Shown here in pieces: positions 25,125 through 34,887 of a stretch of 54,194 nt of DNA. A program made the translations under genes and the position numbers. The DNA is taken from NCBI RefSeq assembly GCF_001518015.1, contig NZ_LPUY01000076.1, positions 1-54,194 on the forward strand. The letters are read 5' to 3'. Under the pieces are notes generated by a model, which was given only the letters and a program-made list of their open reading frames with translations, did not search any database and had not been told where the DNA came from. This DNA is from Tritonibacter horizontis (lineage in GTDB: Bacteria; Pseudomonadota; Alphaproteobacteria; Rhodobacterales; Rhodobacteraceae). The first letter of the stretch is position 1; each line of letters opens with the position of its first letter.

Positions 25125-26390
25125 TCACCCGGCGCTGGCAGATTCTTTTTCATCGGCGTGGATCATCAACGGCTGGGCGTTGGTGTTCACCGCCTCTTCG
25201 TTCACGACAACCTTGGTGACGCTGTCCATGCCGGGCAGGTCAAACATGGTGTCCAGCAGGATATCCTCGAGGATCGACCGCAGACCACGGGCGCCGGTTT
25301 TGCGTTCGATGGCCTTCTTGGCAATCGCCGACAGCGCCTCCTCGGTAAAGTCCAGCTCGGTTTCTTCCAGCTCGAACAGGCGCTGGTATTGCTTCACCAA
25401 GGCGTTCTTCGGCTTGGTCAGGATGGTGATCAGCGCATCTTCGTCCAGATCTTCGAGCGTTGCCAGAACCGGCAAACGGCCGACGAATTCCGGGATCAGG
25501 CCGAATTTCAGCAGATCCTCTGGCTCCAGATCCTTGAAGGTCTCGCCCACGCCGGCTTCGCTCTCGTCCCGCACATCAGCACCAAAGCCCATGGCAGAGC
25601 CTTTGCCACGCTGTTTGATGATCTTGTCGAGACCGGCAAATGCGCCGCCACAGATGAACAGAATGTTGGTGGTGTCCACTTGCAGGAATTCCTGCTGCGG
25701 ATGCTTGCGCCCGCCCTGCGGCGGCACCGAGGCAACCGTGCCTTCCATCAGCTTCAGCAGCGCCTGCTGCACGCCCTCGCCCGACACATCACGGGTGATC
25801 GAGGGGTTTTCGGACTTGCGGGTGATTTTGTCGACCTCGTCGATATAAACGATGCCGCGCTGCGCTTTTTCGACATTGTATTCAGAGGATTGCAGCAGCT
25901 TGAGGATGATGTTTTCCACATCCTCGCCCACATAACCGGCTTCGGTCAGGGTGGTCGCATCCGCCATCGTGAAGGGCACATCTAGAATACGCGCCAGCGT
26001 CTGCGCCAACAGGGTCTTGCCGCAGCCCGTGGGGCCGATCAGCAGGATGTTGGATTTTGCCAGTTCGATGTCACCGCCGGATTTCTGCGAATGATTGAGC
26101 CGTTTGTAGTGGTTGTGCACCGCCACGGACAGCACCCGTTTCGCAGTCATCTGACCGATCACATAATCGTCCAGCACCTGGCAGATATCCTTGGGTGTCG
26201 GAACACCGTCGGTCGCCTTCATTCCGGAGGCCTTGGTCTCCTCGCGGATGATGTCCATGCACAGCTCGACGCATTCATCACAGATGAATACGGTCGGCCC
26301 TGCGATCAGCTTGCGTACTTCATGCTGGCTTTTGCCGCAGAAGCTACAGTAAAGCGTGTTCTTGCTGTCGCCGCTCGAGTTCGTCGCCAT
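25125..26390 (-). CDS. clpX: ATP-dependent Clp protease ATP-binding subunit ClpX
   Basis: A 421-residue AAA+ unfoldase of ClpXP. The N-terminal zinc-binding domain uses C15, C18, C37 and C40. Walker A is GPTGCGKT (near 117), Walker B VYIDEVDK, and the pore loop GYVGED is present. The C-terminus carries sensor-2 ([11 protein letters not shown]). GAAAGG sits before the ATG. It follows clpP after 155 bp; a candidate own promoter lies in that gap. Confidence 0.98.
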   Translation of the reverse strand: MATNSSGDSKNTLYCSFCGKSQHEVRKLIAGPTVFICDECVELCMDIIREETKASGMKATDGVPTPKDICQVLDDYVIGQMTAKRVLSVAVHNHYKRLNHSQKSGGDIELAKSNILLIGPTGCGKTLLAQTLARILDVPFTMADATTLTEAGYVGEDVENIILKLLQSSEYNVEKAQRGIVYIDEVDKITRKSENPSITRDVSGEGVQQALLKLMEGTVASVPPQGGRKHPQQEFLQVDTTNILFICGGAFAGLDKIIKQRGKGSAMGFGADVRDESEAGVGETFKDLEPEDLLKFGLIPEFVGRLPVLATLEDLDEDALITILTKPKNALVKQYQRLFELEETELDFTEEALSAIAKKAIERKTGARGLRSILEDILLDTMFDLPGMDSVTKVVVNEEAVNTNAQPLMIHADEKESASAG

Positions 26391-26473
26391 GGTCTACCTT
26401 TCCATCCGCCTCGGGGCTAGCGCATGTCAGTTCGCCCCGATTTCAAGCCAACTTAGGACAGCTCCCAACCGGC

Positions 26474-26490
26474 CACAATGTCAAATTGTG
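26474..26490 (-). promoter_or_regulatory. Candidate clpX promoter with palindrome over the -35
   Basis: CACAAT-N5-ATTGTG (26474-26490) is a perfect palindrome whose centre contains TTGACA on the minus strand (26484-26479), a consensus -35 for clpX. A clear -10 was not found at 17 bp. The palindrome could be a repressor site or a weak hairpin after clpP. Confidence 0.4.
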
Positions 26491-26545
26491 CTCCCATGCA
26501 CGCGCAAAGGTGAAGGGAGCACAAAGCCCGTGCAAAAGCGCGGGA

Positions 26546-27181
26546 TCAGCTGTTGTCTTCGTCTTCGATTTTGGCCCGGTTTTCGACGATCTCGTCGATC
26601 AGCCCAAATTCCTTCGCCTGTTCCGGCGACATGAAGTTGTCCCGCTCCAGCGCCGCTTCGATCTTCTCATATTCCTGACCGGTGTGCTTCACGTAAATCT
26701 CGTTCAGGCGCCGCTTCAGCTTCTGGGTCTCTTCGGCGTGGATCATGATGTCCGTCGCCTGGCCCTGATAGCCGCCGGAGGGCTGGTGCACCATCACCCG
26801 CGAATTCGGCAGCGAGAACCGCATGCCATCCGCGCCCGCCGTCAACAGCAGCGAGCCCATGGAGGCGGCCTGACCGATTACCAGGGTGGAGACCTTGGGT
26901 TTGATATACTGCATCGTATCGTAGATCGACAGGCCCGAGGTCACAACACCACCGGGAGAGTTGATATACATCGAAATTTCCTTGGACGGGTTTTCCGCCT
27001 CAAGGTGCAAGAGCTGCGCGACGATCAGCGACGACATGCCGTCATGCACCGGGCCGTTCAGGAAGATGATACGCTCCTTCAACAGGCGCGAGAAAATGTC
27101 ATAGGCCCGCTCGCCGCGGCTGGTCTGCTCAACGACCATCGGCACGAGCGTGTTCATGTAGGTTTCTGTTGGATCAATCAT
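26546..27181 (-). CDS. clpP: ATP-dependent Clp protease proteolytic subunit ClpP
   Basis: A 211-residue serine protease subunit forming the 14-mer chamber for ClpX. Catalytic S107 ([11 protein letters not shown]) and H132 (VMVHQPSGG) are visible, and the N-terminal propeptide-like stretch is [10 protein letters not shown]. Start 27181 is chosen because AGGCAGG precedes it and the preceding 12 codons of the open frame are not conserved. It is divergent from the GlxA-type regulator. Confidence 0.97.
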   Translation of the reverse strand: MIDPTETYMNTLVPMVVEQTSRGERAYDIFSRLLKERIIFLNGPVHDGMSSLIVAQLLHLEAENPSKEISMYINSPGGVVTSGLSIYDTMQYIKPKVSTLVIGQAASMGSLLLTAGADGMRFSLPNSRVMVHQPSGGYQGQATDIMIHAEETQKLKRRLNEIYVKHTGQEYEKIEAALERDNFMSPEQAKEFGLIDEIVENRAKIEDEDNS

Positions 27182-27453
27182 TGGACCTGCCTGTCTTGGG
27201 ATCTCTGCGGGCACCATACCCGACAGAGGATTACCTGAGTCTTAGTGCTGCGAAAAATCAGCTGCAAGAGGTCAGCCCGCATTTTAGCCGTGCCACCGGG
27301 GCCAGTGTGTCCCTTTGCCGAAAAGACAGCAAGACCGCCAAGTGTCGCAATCCAACGGATCAAGGTCGCAATATCCGGGCAAATTTCGCCCCGACAAGGC
27401 TAGCTGAGATGACACCGCCGTGACAGTTCTGTTGTCGCGCCAGCCCTCAACGC

Positions 27454-28473
27454 ATGGATTTGCCCATGTCTGATGACAGTTTTGTTCAAAAAGGGGCCGC
27501 TGCCACCCTGGCTGTTCCCTATGTCGGCGCGCCGCAGGATTTTTATTTCCTGCTGTTGCCCAAGGCCACCATGCTGCCGGTCGCCGCCGCAATCGAACCC
27601 TTGCGGATTGCCAATCAGGTCACCAATACAAAACTCTACCGCTGGTACATCATGACCGAGACCGGCGCGCCGGTGCGATGTTCGAATGGCATGGTGGTCA
27701 CCCCCGACACCCCGCTTGCCCCGCTGCCGCCCGATGCGATGGGTTTTGTCTGTGCCGGGGTCGAACCTCAGGACGCCGCCAGCGAGACAACGCTGAACTG
27801 GCTGCGCCGGGAACATCGGTTCGGACGCAAGATCGGCGGCATCTGCACCGGTGCCTTTGCATTGGCGCAGGCGGGCCTGATCCAGGATCACGCCTTTACG
27901 CTGCACTGGGAAAACCAGCCCGGTTTTGTCGAACGCTACGCCCATCTGAAGCCGTCGCCGAACATCTACGAGGTCTCCGGCGCGCTGATGACCTGCGGCG
28001 GAGGCAGCGCCGCCACCGACATGATGCTGACTCTGATCGAAGAGCGCCACGGCAAACAGCTCGCCATCATCGTGGCCGACATGTGCCTGCATGTGCGCTC
28101 CACCAGCAGCACCGCACCGCAGAAATCCAACTATGCCGTTGCCATCGGCAGCCGCAATCAACGACTGCTGAGCGCCTTGCAGCTGATGCAGGAATCCATC
28201 GAGGAGCCGCTGTCGATCGGCGCTCTGTGCCGCGAGCTCGACATCTCCCGCCGCCAACTGGAGCGGCTGTTCTCCCGCTACCTCGATCAGAGCCCGATGC
28301 ATGTCTATTCCGACATGCGGCTCGCTCATGCCTTTGCCCTGATGAACGAGACCTCGCTGTCGGTGACGGAAATCGCGCTGGCCTCCGGGTTCAATTCCGC
28401 CACTCATTTCTCGCGCCAGTTCAAACGCAAATTCGGTGCCAGCCCGCATTTCTTTCGCAAAAGCTGGGCCTGA
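27454..28473 (+). CDS. GlxA-family transcriptional regulator (DJ-1/PfpI + AraC HTH)
   Basis: 339 residues. An N-terminal DJ-1/PfpI-like sensor domain (about 20-190) contains the family motif GGICTGAFALAQAG with the conserved Cys; residues ~230-330 form an AraC-type double helix-turn-helix (LSIGALCRELDISRRQLERLFSRYL and VTEIALASGFNSATHFSRQFK). Members control carnitine, betaine, arginine and similar catabolism. A second ATG is at 27466; neither has a good ribosome-binding site. No target genes are certain; the TPP enzyme-CoA-transferase genes downstream are candidates. Confidence 0.88.
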   Translation: MDLPMSDDSFVQKGAAATLAVPYVGAPQDFYFLLLPKATMLPVAAAIEPLRIANQVTNTKLYRWYIMTETGAPVRCSNGMVVTPDTPLAPLPPDAMGFVCAGVEPQDAASETTLNWLRREHRFGRKIGGICTGAFALAQAGLIQDHAFTLHWENQPGFVERYAHLKPSPNIYEVSGALMTCGGGSAATDMMLTLIEERHGKQLAIIVADMCLHVRSTSSTAPQKSNYAVAIGSRNQRLLSALQLMQESIEEPLSIGALCRELDISRRQLERLFSRYLDQSPMHVYSDMRLAHAFALMNETSLSVTEIALASGFNSATHFSRQFKRKFGASPHFFRKSWA

Positions 28474-28620
28474 TGTCGCAGCGATCCCGGGCAATCCAAG
28501 GCGATCTGCCCCAATTCGCCCCCACCGAGGCGGCGACAACAGGCCAAACGCACTGAAATGTGACGAGTATTTCATCTGTGTTGCGCGTAAACCCGTCGCA
28601 GAACAACAAGGGGATGCGCA

Positions 28621-29130
28621 ATGTCAGGGATCACGTCTCGTCTTTTCGGCGGTGTAATCGGCTTCTGCCTGTCGGTGAGCGCCCTTGCCCCGGCATGGGG
28701 CGGCGACCTTGGCCCGCGCCCCGGCTGGGTGGTGGAACACAGCACAAAGGACTACGCCACATTGCTCGGCGATCTGAAGGCGGCGGTGCGCAGCCACGGC
28801 ATGGGGGTGGTGACCGAAGCCGGCCCGACCGAGGCCGCCCGGGCCCGCGGGATCACCCTGCCCGGCAACCGCGTGGTCGGCGTGTTCCGGAATGACTTTG
28901 CAGTCGATATCCTGGCCCTGTCCACCGCCGCGATGATCGAGGCCCCGATCCGATTTTATGTCACCGAAGCCGACGCCGGCCCCGGTGGTGACGCCGGTGC
29001 AGCGCTGGCCTATAAAACCCCCGGCCATGTCTTTGCTCCCTATGCGACAGAGGGCGGAGCCGCCCTGACCGCCCTCGCGGCCGAGCTGGACGACATCTTT
29101 GCCGCGATTGCCGCAACCGCCCTGAACTAA
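28621..29130 (+). CDS. DUF302-domain exported protein
   Basis: 169 residues with a signal peptide (hydrophobic 8-22, cleavage near AWGG) and a DUF302 domain (about 38-150), recognisable from the pattern VVGVFRNDFAVDILALS and ending GHVFAPYATEGG. The family's function is unknown. An AAGGGG ribosome-binding site lies ahead of the ATG. The TPP-enzyme gene follows 41 bp downstream on the same strand, so co-transcription is possible. Confidence 0.8.
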   Translation: MSGITSRLFGGVIGFCLSVSALAPAWGGDLGPRPGWVVEHSTKDYATLLGDLKAAVRSHGMGVVTEAGPTEAARARGITLPGNRVVGVFRNDFAVDILALSTAAMIEAPIRFYVTEADAGPGGDAGAALAYKTPGHVFAPYATEGGAALTALAAELDDIFAAIAATALN

Positions 29131-29171
29131 CGTCGTTTCCACAGCGACACTGACGAGAACGGACTGAATAT

Positions 29172-30785
29172 ATGACTGACCCCCTCCGCGCCGCCGATGT
29201 TCTGGCTCGCAGACTTTATGCCGCAGGGTGCCGCCATGCCTTTGGCATGCCCGGCGGCGAGGTGCTGACGCTGGTGGATGCGCTGCAGCGCGCCGGGATC
29301 ACCTTTCACCTGGCCAAGCACGAAAACTGTGCCGGGTTTATGGGCGAAGGGGTCCATCACGCCGATGGCGCGCCCGCCATTCTGGTGGCAACCCTCGGCC
29401 CAGGCGCGCTCAACGGGGTCAATGTGGTGGCCAATGCGCATCAGGATCGGGTGCCGATGCTGGTCCTGACCGGCTGCGTCGATGCAGACGAGGCCCAGAC
29501 CTATACCCATCAGGTGCTCGACCAGCAGGCGGTGTTCGCCCCGATCACCAAGGCCAGTTTTCGTCTCGATGCTGCAGCGGCAGAGGTCATCGCCGATAAA
29601 TCCGTCGCCATCGCGCTGGACCCCCGCCAGGGTCCGGTCCATATCGACGTGCCGATCACGGTGGCAAACGCGCCGGCAACCGAACGCAACATCCGCCGCG
29701 CGCCTGCAGGCGCAACGGCCCCCGCGGGCGCGACACTGGCGCAGGCGCATCGCTGGCTGGCCGAGGCACGCCGACCGCTGGCGATTGTCGGCCTCGACGC
29801 CCTGTTGCCCGGTGCGCCCGAGGCCACCCGCGCCTTTCTGGAGGCCCGCCAGATCCCCTTTGTAACAACCTACAAGGCCAAGGGCATCCTGCCAGAAGAC
29901 CACCCGCTCTGCCTTGGCGGGGCCGGCCTGTCACCACTGGCCGATACCCATCTGTTGCCGCTGGTGGAGTCCGCCGACCTGATCCTCTGCATCGGCTACG
30001 ATCCGATCGAAATGCGCCCTGGCTGGCGCGAGGCCTGGGATCCACACAGCACCCGCGTCATCGACATCGCGCCGGAACCCAACACACATTATATGCACCA
30101 GGCCAGCCTGACCCTGGGCTCGGCCCTGCCCGACACGCTGGCGGCGCTGGCGGTTGCGCCCCCATCGCCGCCCCCCTGGCCCGAGGGCGAGATTGATCGC
30201 AGCAAAGCAGCACTCGCCGCCGCCTTTCCCCGCTCAGACGCCTGGGGGCCTGCCGGCGTCATCGCCGAATGTATCGACCAGCTGCCCGCCGATACCCTGC
30301 TGACTGCCGACAGTGGTGCCCATCGCATTCTGCTCAGCCAGATGTGGACCTGCACCGCGCCGCGCCAGCTGGTGCAGTCCTCGGGCCTGTGCACCATGGG
30401 CTGTGCCTTGCCGCTGGCAATCGGGCGCAAACTTGCACAGCCGGATCGCACCGTCGTCAGCTTTTCCGGCGACGCGGGTTTCCTGATGGTCGCGGGCGAG
30501 CTGGCAACCGCCGCCGAAATGGGCCTGACACCGATCTTCGTGGTGTTTGTAGATGCCTCCCTCGCCCTGATCGACCTCAAGCAACGCCAGCGCCAATTGC
30601 CCAACGCCGGGGTCGATTTCGGGCGCCACGACTATGCCGCCATCGGCCGCGCCTTTGGCGGCGCCGGCCACCGGGTGCACAATCGGGACGAGCTGCGGGC
30701 GGCGCTGACAGCGGCGCAACAGGCCGACACCTTCACCGTGATTGCCGCCGAAATTGACCGGGAGGAATACGATGGCCGGATCTGA
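29172..30785 (+). CDS. Thiamine-pyrophosphate-dependent decarboxylase/lyase-type enzyme (acetolactate-synthase fold)
   Basis: 537 residues with the three-domain fold of the ALS / pyruvate decarboxylase / oxalyl-CoA decarboxylase family. The catalytic Glu that activates TPP is E51 (AKHENCAGFMGEG). The TPP-Mg2+ motif is GDAGFLMVAGELATA, with VD in place of the usual NN/ND end. It overlaps the following CoA-transferase gene by 14 bp, so the products are likely used together, as in oxc/frc oxalate catabolism or 2-hydroxyacyl-CoA lyase pathways. It is not clearly OXC, ALS, Xsc or a known decarboxylase, so the substrate is open. Confidence 0.82.
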   Translation: MTDPLRAADVLARRLYAAGCRHAFGMPGGEVLTLVDALQRAGITFHLAKHENCAGFMGEGVHHADGAPAILVATLGPGALNGVNVVANAHQDRVPMLVLTGCVDADEAQTYTHQVLDQQAVFAPITKASFRLDAAAAEVIADKSVAIALDPRQGPVHIDVPITVANAPATERNIRRAPAGATAPAGATLAQAHRWLAEARRPLAIVGLDALLPGAPEATRAFLEARQIPFVTTYKAKGILPEDHPLCLGGAGLSPLADTHLLPLVESADLILCIGYDPIEMRPGWREAWDPHSTRVIDIAPEPNTHYMHQASLTLGSALPDTLAALAVAPPSPPPWPEGEIDRSKAALAAAFPRSDAWGPAGVIAECIDQLPADTLLTADSGAHRILLSQMWTCTAPRQLVQSSGLCTMGCALPLAIGRKLAQPDRTVVSFSGDAGFLMVAGELATAAEMGLTPIFVVFVDASLALIDLKQRQRQLPNAGVDFGRHDYAAIGRAFGGAGHRVHNRDELRAALTAAQQADTFTVIAAEIDREEYDGRI

Positions 30786-31956
30786 TATGCTGCCCCACGG
30801 CGCCCTCAAAGGGGTCAAGGTACTGGATCTGTCGCGGATCCTGGCCGGACCGACCGCGACCCAGTTGCTGGGCGATCTCGGCGCCGATGTGATCAAGGTG
30901 GAAAACCCCGGCACAGGCGGAGACGACACCCGCCAATGGGGCAAGAGCGTCGCCGAAGGCGCTGATCTTACGCCCTATTTCATGGCCGCCAACCGCAACA
31001 AACGCTCTCTCGCGCTGGATATCTCCACCCCCCAAGGGCAGGAAGTCATCCGCCGTCTGGCCGCGCAGGCCGATGTGCTCATCGAGAATTTCAAACCCGG
31101 TGGCCTGGCCCGGTACGGCCTCGACTATGACAGCCTGCGCGCCGACTGCCCGCGGCTGGTCTATGGGTCGATCTCCGGCTACGGCCAGACCGGACCAAAC
31201 CGGGAAAAGCCGGGGTATGACCTGATGGCACAGGGGTTTGGCGGCATCATGTCGCTCACCGGTGCGCCGGACGGCCCTCCGATGAAGGCGGGTGTCGGCA
31301 TCGCGGACGTGATGTGCGGCATGTATGCGACGGTGGGCATTCTCGCCGCGCTGCGCCACCGCGACCTGACCGGCGAGGGCCAGCACGTGGAACTGGCCCT
31401 GGTCGATACCCAGATCGCCTGGCTCATCAACGAAGGGGTGAGCTATCTCAACACCGGTGAGCCACCGGTGCGCCGCGGCAACGAACACCCCTCCATCGTG
31501 CCCTATGGCACTTATCAAACCTCGGACGGGCACGTCATCCTTGCGGTCGGCAATGACAGCCAGTTCCGCCGGTTCATGGCGTTTCTGGCGCTTGAAGGTC
31601 AGGCGCATGACCCGCGTTTTGCCAGCAACCCGGCGCGGTTGCAGAACCGGGGCGCGCTCAATGACATCCTGATCCCGGCACTGCGGCGCCACTCCACGGA
31701 TGCAATCATCGCCGCGATGGAGACCGCCAAGGTGCCGGTCGGCCCGGTGCAGACCCTCGCGCAAGTGTTTGCAACCGATCAGGTCGCGGCGCGGGAGATG
31801 GTGGTCACCCAACAGGTCGGCGACACCCCGCTAAAACTTCTCGGCAACCCGCTCAAATTCTCCCGCACCCCCGTGACCTACCGCAAAACCCCGCCCAGCT
31901 GCGGCGCCGACAGTGCAGAGATTCTCGCCACTGACACGCCGTTCGACGACGGCTGA
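30772..31956 (+). CDS. Class III (CaiB/BaiF, formyl-CoA-transferase-type) CoA-transferase
   Basis: 394 residues. The family opening (GVKVLDLSRILAGPTATQLLGDLGADVIKVE) and motif GSISGYGQTGP are present. The catalytic Asp that forms the acyl-enzyme anhydride is D179 in KAGVGIADVMCGMYA. The start 30772 has GGGAGGAATAC 2-9 nt upstream and lies inside the end of the TPP-enzyme gene. It should move CoA onto a carboxylic acid that the TPP enzyme then cleaves or decarboxylates; the acid is unknown. A 7-bp GC hairpin follows at 31970-31991. Confidence 0.9.
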   Translation: MAGSDMLPHGALKGVKVLDLSRILAGPTATQLLGDLGADVIKVENPGTGGDDTRQWGKSVAEGADLTPYFMAANRNKRSLALDISTPQGQEVIRRLAAQADVLIENFKPGGLARYGLDYDSLRADCPRLVYGSISGYGQTGPNREKPGYDLMAQGFGGIMSLTGAPDGPPMKAGVGIADVMCGMYATVGILAALRHRDLTGEGQHVELALVDTQIAWLINEGVSYLNTGEPPVRRGNEHPSIVPYGTYQTSDGHVILAVGNDSQFRRFMAFLALEGQAHDPRFASNPARLQNRGALNDILIPALRRHSTDAIIAAMETAKVPVGPVQTLAQVFATDQVAAREMVVTQQVGDTPLKLLGNPLKFSRTPVTYRKTPPSCGADSAEILATDTPFDDG

Positions 31957-31969
31957 AACAATTCCCGGT

Positions 31970-31991
31970 CCGGCGCAGGATCAAGCGCCGG
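31970..31991 (+). terminator. Possible terminator after the CoA-transferase gene
   Basis: CCGGCGC (31970-31976) pairs with GCGCCGG (31985-31991), 13 bp after the stop. It is followed only by a weak A/T stretch. Confidence 0.45.
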
Positions 31992-32217
31992 GCAATGTTA
32001 CAAAAAACTGCCTTCTTTTGTCGCCTGCCGCCCAAAACAGCGTCGGCCCGTTCGGGTGCGCCATTTTTTGCCGATCTCAGCCCGGATTTGCTGCCTTTTG
32101 CTTGGCCCAGTCACACGCGCCTTCACCAAAGCGAGAGCAGGGGGCGCGCGGTGAATTCGCCTCGGTTAGCATCTTCGGTAACACCTGTTTTCCACCAGAT
32201 TGCGAAAGTGAATTGCC

Positions 32218-33582
32218 ATGACCCAGGATATTTTTGGACAGGACTGCAGCCTGTCGGATCCACAGGCCCAGGCGGATTGGAATGCCGTTCAGATCGGCGT
32301 TCTGGCACATGCCGCGCGCACCGCCGACCACCTTGGCGCGGTGTTGGCCGCTGCGCCGCAGTTTGCCATGGCGCAGGCCATTCGCGGCCTGTCCATCCTG
32401 ATGCTGGGGCGCAGCGAACTGGTCCCCACCGCGCGCGAGGCCCTGGCCGCCGCCCGCGCCGGATACGAGACCGCCCTGCCTCGCGAACGCAAATATGTCG
32501 ACGCCCTCGCGGCCTGGCTCTCGGGCGCACCATCGCAAACCATCACCCTGATGGAAGAGGTGCTGAACCAGCATCCCTGCGACACGCTGGCGATGAAGCT
32601 CAGCCATGGCACCCGGTTCATTCTGGGCGATGCGCGCGGCATGCGGGCCTCGGTCGAACGGGTGATGCCCGCCTATTCCAGCGACCATCCCGGCCATGGC
32701 TACCTTCTGGGTTGTCATGCTTTTGCGCTGGAAGAGACCGGCGAATATGACCGCGCCGAAGTCACCGGGCGGCAGGCGCTCTGGACGGCGCCCGACGATG
32801 CCTGGGGGCTGCATGCGGTGGCGCATGTGCATGACATGACCGGCAACGCCAGGGCCGGACTTGGCTGGCTCAACGGGCGCGAGGACGCCTGGGCCCATTG
32901 CAACAACTTTCGCTATCACGTCTGGTGGCACAAGGCGCTGATGCATCTCGACCTTGGTCAGGTGGACGAGGTGCTGCGGCTCTATGACCTTGAGGTGCGC
33001 AAGGACAAGACCGACGATTACCGCGACATCTCCAATGCCAGCTCGCTGTTGATGCGGCTGGAACTGGAGGGCGTCTCGGTCGGCGACCGCTGGGAAGAGC
33101 TGGCCACGCTCTGTGCCAACCGGACCGAAGACGGCAGCCTGATCTTCGCCGATCTGCATTACCTGCTGGCCCTGGTCGGCGGCGAACGAAAAGCAGCAAC
33201 AAACCGCCTGGTTCAGCGGATCCACGCCGATGCGCAAAAGACCGACACAGAAGCCGCGCAAAGAATGGCCGATCCCGGTTGCGCCGCTGCAATGGGGCTT
33301 GAGGCCTTCGGCGAAGGAGATTACCGGAATGCTTTCGGATACCTCGCTAAGTCTCGGGATTCGCTACAACTTGCAGGTGGCAGCCATGCACAGAGGGATG
33401 TCTTTGAACGGATGACCATTGATGCGGGTCTGCGGGCCGGACACTGGCGGCAAGTGGAGGCGATTCTGGATGATCGCCGGACAAAACGGGGCGGGACCGA
33501 AGACAATTATGCGCTGGCACGGCGCGCCCTGATCGCATCCGCCCGGAACAATGGCGGCATACAGAGCGTTCCTGCGGAGTGA
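32218..33582 (+). CDS. TTC38-like tetratricopeptide-repeat protein
   Basis: 454 residues, largely alpha-helical, with several TPR-like hairpins through about 45-400. It resembles the family of the eukaryotic TPR protein TTC38, seen in GHGYLLGCHAFALEETGEYDRAE, GLHAVAHVHDMTG and NNFRYHVWWHKALMHLDLG. The function in bacteria is not defined. No signal peptide. It lies 261 bp after the CoA-transferase gene and 24 bp before opgC, so which unit it belongs to is unclear. Confidence 0.8.
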   Translation: MTQDIFGQDCSLSDPQAQADWNAVQIGVLAHAARTADHLGAVLAAAPQFAMAQAIRGLSILMLGRSELVPTAREALAAARAGYETALPRERKYVDALAAWLSGAPSQTITLMEEVLNQHPCDTLAMKLSHGTRFILGDARGMRASVERVMPAYSSDHPGHGYLLGCHAFALEETGEYDRAEVTGRQALWTAPDDAWGLHAVAHVHDMTGNARAGLGWLNGREDAWAHCNNFRYHVWWHKALMHLDLGQVDEVLRLYDLEVRKDKTDDYRDISNASSLLMRLELEGVSVGDRWEELATLCANRTEDGSLIFADLHYLLALVGGERKAATNRLVQRIHADAQKTDTEAAQRMADPGCAAAMGLEAFGEGDYRNAFGYLAKSRDSLQLAGGSHAQRDVFERMTIDAGLRAGHWRQVEAILDDRRTKRGGTEDNYALARRALIASARNNGGIQSVPAE

Positions 33583-33606
33583 TATCCTTTTGGAGATTTG
33601 AGACAG

Positions 33607-34887
33607 ATGGCAGACATCGCGCCTTTTCCGGCGCCTAATCAGGGGAGCGCGTCCCGCGCCGCCGCCAATGCGATGACCGCGCCCCCGGAAACGGTCCCGG
33701 CAGGGCAATCCCGCCCCCGCGACCCGAGACTGGATTTTTATCGCGGCATCGCGATGTTCATCATCCTCGTGGCCCATGTTCCCGGCAACCGCTGGGGCGG
33801 CTGGATCCCGGCCCGCTTCGGCTTTTCCGACGCGACCGAGATTTTCGTCTTCTGCTCTGGCATGGCCTCCGCCATCGCCTTTGGCGGCTCTTTCGCGCGG
33901 CACGGCTGGTGGCTGGGCACCGCGCGGGTCGCCTATCGCTGCTGGCAGGTCTACTGGGCTCATATCGGCCTGTTCTTCTTTCTTGCCATGTCGATGGCGG
34001 TGCTCGACCTCACTCTGGCGTCGGACAAAAGCTATATCGGCTCGCTGAACCTGCATCCGTTCTTTTCCAACACCGTGTCGCAGATGGTGGGGATTTTCAC
34101 CCTCACCTATGTGCCCAACTATTTTGACATCCTGCCGATGTATCTGGTGGTGCTGGCGTTGATGCCCGCCGTCATGGGGCTGCGGCACGCCGGCCGCTGG
34201 GCCGTGGCGGGATTTTCCGTGGCCCTGTGGCTGCTGGCAAACCCCTATGTGCTGGGCCTTGGCCCCAACGGCCTGTCGCTGCCGGCCGAGCCCTGGTCGG
34301 ACCGGGAATGGTTCTTCAACCCCTTTGGCTGGCAATTGCTGTTCTTTACCGGCTTTGCCTTCATGTCCGGCTGGCTGCCAAAGCCTCCGGTGCACTGGGG
34401 CCTTGCGGTGCTGGCGGCCTGTTTCCTGATCTTCTCGGCCCCGTTCGGCTCCTGGAAGGTGTTCAGCTGGCTCAATGCCGCGGCGCCCGATCTGGGTGCC
34501 ACCATTCGCCCCGTCTGGAGCGTGATCGGCGAGTGGCGCGAAAAGACCGACTTTGGCCTGTTGCGCTTCGTCCACTTCCTGTCGCTGGCCTATCTGGCCT
34601 GGATCGTTGCCGGGGCTGGCGGCCGCAACCTCTATGCGCGGGGCAACTCGCTTCTGGCTCGCATCTGGACCGGGATCCTCGCCGTGGTCACCAAGGTCGG
34701 CCAACAGAGCCTTGCAATCTTTATCACGTCGATGGCGCTGGCCCGGTTCCTCGGTGCGGCCCTTGACCAGACCGACCGCAGCATTGCCGCGACCGCTGTC
34801 GCGAACCTCTGTGGCTTCGTTCTTATCATCGCTTGTGCCTATGGCGCAGGCTGGTTCAAATCCCAACCTTGGAGACGCAAACGATGA
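33607..34887 (+). CDS. opgC: OpgC-family succinyltransferase/membrane acyltransferase for periplasmic glucans
   Basis: 426 residues with about ten membrane helices. The N-terminal motif RDPRLDFYRGIAMFIILVAHVPGNRWG and the conserved phrase DATEIFVFCSGM mark the OpgC family, which adds succinyl (or similar) groups to osmoregulated periplasmic glucans. ATG 33607 is preferred to TTG 33598. Its TGA overlaps the opgG ATG (ATGA), so the genes are coupled. First gene of opgC-opgG-opgH. Confidence 0.88.
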   Translation: MADIAPFPAPNQGSASRAAANAMTAPPETVPAGQSRPRDPRLDFYRGIAMFIILVAHVPGNRWGGWIPARFGFSDATEIFVFCSGMASAIAFGGSFARHGWWLGTARVAYRCWQVYWAHIGLFFFLAMSMAVLDLTLASDKSYIGSLNLHPFFSNTVSQMVGIFTLTYVPNYFDILPMYLVVLALMPAVMGLRHAGRWAVAGFSVALWLLANPYVLGLGPNGLSLPAEPWSDREWFFNPFGWQLLFFTGFAFMSGWLPKPPVHWGLAVLAACFLIFSAPFGSWKVFSWLNAAAPDLGATIRPVWSVIGEWREKTDFGLLRFVHFLSLAYLAWIVAGAGGRNLYARGNSLLARIWTGILAVVTKVGQQSLAIFITSMALARFLGAALDQTDRSIAATAVANLCGFVLIIACAYGAGWFKSQPWRRKR

